A DNA stretch of 64,000 bases from Cryptomeria japonica (Eukaryota; Streptophyta; Pinopsida; Cupressales; Cupressaceae), in the NCBI RefSeq assembly GCF_030272615.1, contig NC_081413.1:337932802-337996801 (forward strand), in the 5' to 3' direction. The position numbers and the translations under genes are program-made. This document shows positions 57,471 through 64,000 of the stretch, piece after piece; positions within the stretch are counted from its first letter, which is position 1; each line of letters opens with the position of its first letter. A model generated the notes under the pieces. The model saw only the letters and a list, made by a program, of their open reading frames with translations, was not told the origin of the DNA and ran no database searches.

Positions 57471-58504
57471 TGTTGGTATTTTGGTATGGTTTTGTCATTG
57501 ATGTCAACACCTACTAAAACTCTAGCACTTTGGAGATTCAACAACATTCACTGGCAAGCTAATGACTTATGAACAGTCATCGGTATCTAGTACACTGGCA
57601 GGATATAATGATCATTGGCACTTGGAAGGGAATGGAAAATACTTGGTTATGTCGAAGAAATTGTTTGGACATCTTATCATGAAGAATTGTTTATTGGTAT
57701 ATTCGTATTTGCATATTTGTTGTTACTGGAAAATAGGTCCAGGTTACACTGGTAGGTTTATCTTTTCTAGATCAGCATGGCACGCTATGGAGATGACTTA
57801 TTATTGTTGTAAATGCATTAAGCCGACATGGTCAATCGATTATTGCATCAGGTATTAATTGATTTGTAAATTAATTTTATTGTATTATCCTTTAGAGCCG
57901 ACCTACTAAAATTGGTCCTAGGTTATGGTATAAATGTAAGATCTTATTTGTAAGATTGAATGTGGAAGGCAAAAAAGAATTGTGTGAAGGTATATGCAAG
58001 AATAAGCAGAGCTATACACATAGACATCATTTGAAGGTGAAGCTAGGTTTTTGTGAAAGCATATCAGAACTACACTGGTACTGAATCTAGCATATGAAGA
58101 TGCTATTTTGAGCAATACATTCTTATTGGATTTAACCATCCAATTGTAGTTAGTGTGAATCCCATTTTATGTTTGAGCAGTGAGCTCTAGGTGCTTGGCC
58201 TTTCTGCATGTGCAGACCCCATTTGTATACACTTACTATCTGCAGTAGTATCATCTGATTGTGGGTAAGGTTTCCCACCATGGTTTTTCCCCTTACAGGG
58301 TTTCCACGTACAAATATTGGTGTTATGTGTTGTGGATGACTTTGTCTTTTTGTTTCATGCATTAATCCTTACCGGTATTTCAATTATCTGATAAAACTAT
58401 GCACCGGTATAACAGACTATTTCACCGGTATTAAGCAGAAAGTTGGTCAAGTTGTTTTTGGTTTGAATTTGTTAGACAACTAATTCACCCCCCCCCTCTC
58501 AGTT
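57471..58504 (+). repeat. 3' LTR of B, end truncated
   Basis: Starts TGTTGGTATTTTGGTATGG and matches the 5' LTR to CTCTCAGTT; the last 17 bases (ending CCTAACA) are missing and element A follows. It has a 14-bp duplication (GTAAGATC TTATTT GTAAGATT context near 57940) not present in the 5' LTR. Confidence 0.9.
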
Positions 58505-60107
58505 ATTCTGAAAATCAGATCATTGGAGATAAAAACAATGGAGTTATGACAAGAAGAAGATTGGAAAATCAAGAGGTATGTTTCATTTCTCATATTGAAA
58601 TGACATTAGTAATTGAAGCTTGTAAAGATGAATGTTGGGTGAAATCTATGGAAGATGAATTAGATCAGATAGAAAAGAACAATACTTGGACTTTGGTTCC
58701 TCGACCTAAAAAATAAAATGTCATTGGAACTAAATAGATTTTTAGAAATAAACTGAATGGGGATGGAGAAGTTGTAAGAAACAAGGCTAGATTGGTCTGC
58801 AAAGGACATTCTCAAAAGGAAGGCATTGATTATGGTGACTTTTGCACCGATAGCTAGAATTGAAGCTGTTAGACTATTTCTTTCTTATACAGCCTATAAG
58901 AACTACAAGGTATATCAAATAGATGTTAAGTGTGCATTTCTAAATGGAGAACTTGAAGAGGAAGTTTTTATTGAGCAACTTGATGGATTTTTACTGATAG
59001 ATGACACAAATATGGTTTGCAGATTAAGGAAAGCCCTATATGGATTAAAACAGGCTCCTAGAGCTTGGTATGCAAGGTTGGATAAGTATCTTTTGAAGCT
59101 TGATTTTATAAAAGGTAATGCTGATAGTAACCTATATTATAAAATCACTAATGATGATATTCTGATTATTGAAGTATTTGTTGATGATATCATTTTTGGA
59201 GGTGAAGAAAAATTATGCATTGAATTTTCTGATAATATGAAGAGTGAATTTGAAATATCTATGACTGGAGAAATAAAAAAAAATCTAGGTTTGTAGACTA
59301 CTTAGATTGACAAAGGAATCTTTATCTGTCAAACTAAGTATCTAAGGGAATTATTGAAGAAATTTGGTATGAAAAATTCCAAACCGGTTAGTACTCCTAT
59401 GGTTACAAGTGAAAAATTGTCAATTAAAGATGTATCCCCTCCTGTAAATCCTACAAGATATAAATCCATGATTGGTGGTTTTCTATATTTAACTTAGACT
59501 AGACTAGATATAATGAATGCAGTCAGTATTGTATCATGATTTCAATGTAATCCAAGATAAATTCATGAAAGTGCAATAAAAAGGATATTCTGGTATTTTC
59601 AAGGAACAACTGAATATGGTTTATGGTACCCTAAAGATGATGACTTTACTTTATGTGCATATACAGATGCAGATTGGGAAAGTGATGTTGATGACCGAAA
59701 GAGAACATCTGGTGGAGCATTCTTTCTTGAGAAGAAGTTGGTTTCATGGATCAACAAGAAGAAGACATGCATTTCTTTATCTACTGCTAAAGCTGAATAT
59801 GTCACAGCCGCAACTAATTGCACTCAAGTTCTATGGATGAAGCAGATGTTGAAGGATGGTTGTTATTCATTATGATAACTCTGCAGCTATTGACATATCA
59901 AAGAATCCGATATTTCACTTCAAGACTAAGCACATATCAATCAAGTATAAATTTTTGAAGGAAAAGGTGGAAGCAAAAGAAGTCAAATTGGTTTATGTGA
60001 ACACTAAAGAGCAGATAGTAGACATATTCATTAAACCTTTGTCCTGAGAATCATTTGAGTATTTGAGAGACAGATTGGGGGTTTCTACCCCTCCACTAGA
60101 GACTTAA
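58505..60107 (+). pseudogene. A RT and RNase H, 3' part of the split element
   Basis: Starts in the integrase/RT linker (ENQIIGDKNNGVMTRRRLEN). RT start near 58620-58830 ([18 protein letters not shown]) has stops. 58826-59296 holds the palm (VYQIDVKCAFLNGELEEEVF) and catalytic FVDDIIFGG. An A-rich slip (GEIKKNLGL) and a TAG follow. 59616-59840 is RNase H (YTDADWESDVDDRKRTSGGA, LSTAKAEYVTAATNCTQ) and 59856-60047 its end (YDNSAAIDISKNPIFHFKTK). A TGA at 60045 precedes the likely natural TAA at 60105. The homologous order and similarity to B support assignment to A. Confidence 0.88.
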
Positions 60108-60515
60108 ATGATGCAGATGTGCATCAGTCTAGTATGTATTATCAAATCTATCTTTTTCTCTGGATTGATGAACTAATGCTACTACTCAGGGGGAGTATTC
60201 AGCCTTGAGATTTAGAGTTTTCATATTTTGTTTGATATCTATGCCATATCTTTGGCATTGCTATCAAAGGGGGAGGAATATAGGTGAAAAATGATTGCTA
60301 TTTATTTTTCAGATTGATTGCACTCCTTACGGGGAGTTTGGTGGTGATTTTGGTGGTATTTGGTATTTTAATTCAGATTTGGTTAAGAGATTCATTGCTA
60401 TATCATTTTATGGGATATTGTTGGTTGTCTTCCATAAGGGGAGACTTGTTTGGTATTTCTTGGCACTTGGATGTTTTTCACATCTAGTGTTGCCATCAAT
60501 GTCGAAGGGGGATAT
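60108..60515 (+). other. A 3' untranslated region and polypurine tract
   Basis: Contains CTCAGGGGGAGTATTC (about 60187), TCAAAGGGGGAGGAAT (about 60268) and the LTR-adjacent CGAAGGGGGATAT (60503-60515). Overlapping short ORFs here (60284-60695) have no recognisable content. Confidence 0.8.
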
Positions 60516-61664
60516 TGTTGGCAATATGAAGGAATTGATTACATGTTGCATTTATATTTTTCCATTGATGTCAATACTAGTTGTTATGGTTGTTTACTGG
60601 CTTCCAGTAGAAGGATTGGATTGGCAAGATTACCACTTGATTGCCACCGGTATGATCTGAATGATGGAATAAGTTTGTATGAATGGTTCATATGATTCTA
60701 AAGTCTGTTTCAGATAGTTGGTATTGACTTGATGATTGGATGCTATCTTATCTTCTAGTAAGACTTCTTTGTAGGTCCAGTAAGGGTTTCACCGATAGAA
60801 ATTTATTGAAGATCTTTCATGTAAAGCATAAGTGGTGTTGGTGCAACTTCTACAAGGGATTTAGGATGTTGATGGTGATTATGTTCATGCTTTGACTGAT
60901 TGGTGTCATTGCTTTGGTGTGTGTGGATCTAACATAGGTCTGGTGCTATCAAGGTTATGTACCAGTTTCATGAAACATGTTGGTGGATCCTTCTGATGCA
61001 CTTTCGAGATGTTTTATTGATTGGATGATGCTTGTTTGGCCTTAAGCTGATATGTTTCATGATTTTGTTTCAAGATTATGTAATGGATATATTGAATTAT
61101 CATTTGGGTGGCCGACCTAATTGTTTAGGTCCAGGGCTTGTATAAATATTTGTAAGATGTCATTGTAGATCATATGCAAGGAGAGAATAATGTAATAAGC
61201 ATTTGTGCAGAGGATTTGGTCAATCATAGGTGATTGAGCTGGGTTTATGTAAGAGGTTTTAGACCTCTGGTATTGAGCTCAATCGGAACTATAATCTGGC
61301 ATGTTTCATGCTATCATAGGCAGTTCTTCTTTCAGGATAGTTGTCCAAATATTTTGAGGTGGTTGACCTCTTTTGTAGTCGGTGAGACTCCATTGTGATG
61401 AGAAGTGCGCTCATGGCAGTGTGCCTTCTTGCATGTGCAGGCCCCTATTGTAATCATATACTTTCTGCAGAAGTATCATCTGACTGTGTGTAGGGTTTGC
61501 CACCATGGTTTTTCCCTTTACCGAGTTTTCCACATACAAATCATGGTTTTATGTGTTATGGTTGCATGGTATTGATTCTCTAGTTTTCAATTATGATTTA
61601 ATGCTTTATCCGTTATTCTGGTATCTATTTTCTTATATTTTAGTCAAAAGGTTATAAGTGCTTT
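60516..61664 (+). repeat. 3' LTR of A, truncated
   Basis: Starts TGTTGGCAATATGAAGG; matches 40132 to about 41240. The last ~75 bp, including the C-rich tract and CCTAACA, are missing because another LTR begins at 61665. A TATA box is at 61141-61148. Confidence 0.9.
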
Positions 61665-63132
61665 TGTAGCTAGGAAATCTAGAAATCATCAAAGCAAATC
61701 GATATTAATCTAGCTCAATCATGAAAGCTCAAATGCAATGATCAATCCTAAAAACACTCAATAAAGACATGAAAACAAGACATCAATTCAAACACAAACC
61801 ATTGCAAACTTGGATGTCTCCTTCATGTGGCTCCATTGTCCTTCTTTCTCCTTCAAATAGATTTGTTTGTGGATCTCACCTACTAGTGCATAAGCATGAT
61901 GTGAAAGCAAGTAGACAAGATTGTAGTGCAAGAATACTCGAAGCGTGATTGATTCAACCAGGTAGGGATCTTGATTGAAAAAGAATCCAATTTATAGACA
62001 AATTGGAGAAAAGATCAAATTAGCATGAAGAGATTCGAATGGAAATTGCAAATCAAGAATGACAAATATGACAAATTATGACAAATTTGCACTTTCTATG
62101 CAAGATTGATTGATTGTCAATTATGACAAAATATGACAAATTGCTATGCAAGGATTGATTGATTGTCAATTATGACAAATTATGACAACTTGAAATGTCA
62201 TTCCCATGAAATTAGGAGGAAAATAGGATAGAATTGAATTAGAAATTAGGAAAATTAGAAAATTAAGGAAATTAAGAATTAAGTGAATTAATTAACAATT
62301 TTTCATTTATTAATTAATTCACAAAGAGGGAGAAATTAGTTAGCCAATTAAATGAACATTTAATTGTGACAAGAAGACTTAGGATAAATAAATAAATTAT
62401 TTAACCTAGAGGGAAAATGACAAACAAGGTTAAATGAATAAATCATGAAACCCTAGAAGATGAATTAGAAATGCAAGACGACAATTAGGTCTTGACAAAA
62501 GATAATTGATATCGATTTGATTTGATCATGATTCTGATTGACAAAGGACCAATGCTGACAAATGATTTGATTGATAAATGCACCAATTGATGAGAAACAA
62601 TGACTAATTGATCCAAATTGACATGATTGAGAAGGACGATGATCGATGACATATCGATTGCAAGATTGAAAATGACCATGATCGATGACAAATCGATCGC
62701 AAGATGACAAGATTGAAAATGACAACGATCGATGTCAAATCGATCGCAAGATGACAAGATTGATAATGACAACGATCGATGACAAATCAATTGCAAGATG
62801 ACGAGATTGATAAGAGGACAAAACCCTAATTAGGATTGAAAATGTCCAAAATGAAATCGAATTGACGATGTCAAAATATGACAAATGAGCACGCACATTG
62901 ATGCGACAAGATAAGATTGACCAAAATCATGACAAATATTGCTATCGACAAGACCAAATTCGAAAGTGAGACAAATGAAGAATGTAGAAGAAGGACTTGA
63001 TGCTTGCAAATGATAAAGACCAAGTGTGAATCATAGGAGAAATGTTAATGTGATGCAAAAACCCTAAAATAAGGCAATGCGCAAATGTTAAAGTATGATT
63101 CCGCAAGCGTTGACCTTTTTTAGACGTCTACA
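61665..63132 (-). repeat. 3' LTR of a minus-strand LTR element running off the right edge
   Basis: Plus-strand termini are TGTAGCTAGG at 61665 and GACGTCTACA at 63132. To the right lies TTTTGCCCCTCTTTT, which on the minus strand is a polypurine tract, so this is the 3' LTR of a minus-strand element. It carries repeated ATTATGACAAATTATGAC motifs (62050-62200), AATTAATT/TTAATTAATTC palindromic AT stretches and the CGATCG array. The termini and layout resemble the solo LTR at 35206. It begins inside the 3' LTR of A (flank GCTTT). Confidence 0.75.
62625..62815. repeat. 47-bp tandem array rich in GATCGATG/CGATCG
   Basis: GATCGATG starts at 62641, 62680, 62727 and 62774 (steps 39, 47, 47). The unit reads close to CAACGATCGATGACAAATCG with a GCAAGATGACAAGATTGA remainder. 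It lies within the LTR and includes short palindromes. Confidence 0.9.
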
Positions 63133-63147
63133 TTTTGCCCCTCTTTT
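63133..63147 (-). other. Polypurine tract of the right-edge element
   Basis: The minus strand reads AAAAGAGGGGCAAAA directly before the LTR start TGTAGACGTC. Confidence 0.75.
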
Positions 63148-64000
63148 AGACAATGTGATTTTAAGCGTTGTTTCAAAGAACAATAATGAAAATGCCCCAG
63201 ACAATGACAATGACATATGCATGCCCCCTTGAGGAATTGGCCGGAAACATCCAGAAAAGAGGCCAATTGATCGATAATAATGATAGAAAATGATAGGTTC
63301 AAACAGACTGAAAATCAGAGATTGGATATACGAATGACAAGAAATTGAAGGTGCAAAAGACCATGACCGACATGAGATGGAGAGAGTGCACATCCATCTA
63401 TGCACTGACAAAGATCTATAAATGAGACAAAGAGAGTGAAAAGAGCTCATTTGCACTAGCCAAAGAGGAGGATTTGTTGCTTTGGAAAAGGACACTTGCA
63501 GAGAGATGGTGAACATTCTAATGGCAGATCACCTCAGAGAATGTGTACACACCTACAGATGACCAGATGACATGGGAGCAGCGGTATGTATCTCAAAAAC
63601 CCATATTGTCAATTTTATGAATTTTGATCACTTGCGGGACATTGCGGGGCCCACAGGGAATGTAGAAACTGACTTTTGTGCTTGTGTGAGTGCATCCCAT
63701 GCTTGTGTAGGGTATCCTACACTTGTGTAGGGTACACAGGCACAGGTTGTTGTGACACAAGTGCAGGACTTAGCACACAGGCGCAGTTGTGCATGGGGAA
63801 CCCTAATTTGGCCAAAAACAACATGCGAATGATCCGAAAAGGGGGGATAAGAATAGGATAGGTCAAAATAGATGAAAAACACCCTGATTTGGACATGAAA
63901 CAACGAAATGCATCCCGTAGGAGAAAACCCTAAAACTGACAAAATGTGCCCCAATTGTGATGTAGAGTCGACAGTATCCATTGATCACGCAAGAGAACCG
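63148..64000 (-). other. Internal 3' region of the right-edge element, no gene recognised
   Basis: Minus-strand ORFs at 63516-63088 and 63981-63628 show no known domain. A GCTTGTGTAGGGTA-type motif is repeated near 63700-63740, and GCACAGG/GCGCAG variants follow. This is probably the untranslated region between pol and the polypurine tract. Confidence 0.45.

Larger units (their letters stand above)
43857..58504 (+). mobile_element. Copia element B, inserted in A and split by C
   Basis: 5' LTR 43857-44889, primer site, gag and protease to 46216, then element C, then pre-integrase to RNase H 54298-57118, and 3' LTR 57471-58504. The protease/pre-integrase frame runs through the C insertion point, since the CAT ACT codons are duplicated as the CATAC target site. 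The 3' LTR lacks its last 17 bp. Confidence 0.92.
40132..61664 (+). mobile_element. Copia element A, split by nested element B
   Basis: A has a 5' LTR (40132-41308), primer site, gag, protease and integrase to 43856. RT and RNase H resume at 58505, and the 3' LTR runs 60516-61664. The A sequence left of B ends in the integrase/RT linker (SSENS) and the right part resumes a little further into the same linker (ENQIIGDKNNGVM), so the two halves belong together. About 55-60 bp of A and the last 17 bp of B's 3' LTR are missing at the right junction. The 3' LTR is cut by the element at 61665. Confidence 0.88.

Noticed and set aside
62465-62796. Minus-strand ORFs over the CGATCG array
   Set aside because: Repeat-derived reading frames (repeated IDLSSIMVIF-like text), not a gene.
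1-64000. tRNA, rRNA or CRISPR-like arrays
   Set aside because: The only tRNA-like matches are 12-bp primer binding sites; tandem repeats lack the spacer pattern of CRISPR.

Overview
The window is retrotransposon-dominated plant nuclear DNA. I infer a large-genome gymnosperm, probably a conifer. The grounds are deep nesting of old Ty3/gypsy and Ty1/copia elements, very low gene density, copia LTRs that end in a C-rich tract before an initiator-Met primer site, and several repeat-type ORFs I cannot assign to a family. The species is not determined. I see no convincing intact host gene, no rRNA or tRNA gene and no prokaryotic feature. Nearly every coding stretch is a decayed retroelement ORF; breaks are described and nothing has been repaired.

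Layout: 2-2554 is an unrecognised coiled-coil-rich ORF, open at the left edge, with one short intron-like gap and three in-frame stops. 3519-12884 is a minus-strand Ty3/gypsy chromovirus-like element whose two LTRs match over only about 560 bp. 12885-15391 is LTR-like DNA with a 77-bp tandem array. 15420-17804 holds a copia LTR scrap and the integrase/RT half of minus-strand copia element E. 17805-30530 is a Tat-like gypsy element (two RNase H domains, a G-patch-like segment, an antisense plant-mobile-domain gene) inserted into E; E's gag resumes at 30531. 31239-40131 is plus-strand copia-like element F (LTR, coiled-coil gag-like ORF with several zinc knuckles, then an unrecognised accessory ORF), interrupted by minus-strand DNA at about 34490-39050. 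That minus-strand block holds a LINE 3' end and another unrecognised ORF that is itself split by a solo LTR.

40132-61664 is a nested copia stack. Element A (40132-61664) is interrupted by B (43857-58504), and B is interrupted by C (46217-54292). C has a perfect 5-bp target duplication (CATAC), and B's reading continues across it. C is the best preserved: one frame runs from gag to RNase H, broken only by point stop codons, and its RT active site is mutated. From 61665 to the window end lies the 3' LTR and part of the internal region of another minus-strand LTR element.

The nesting gives a relative order of insertion: F before A, A before B, B before C; E before the Tat-like element. The items least explained by known families are the three unrecognised ORFs (2-2554; 34021-34488 with 39190-40126; 37155-34708 minus) and the GGACC-type repeat motifs shared by the Tat-like LTRs and a 19-bp array upstream of the antisense gene.
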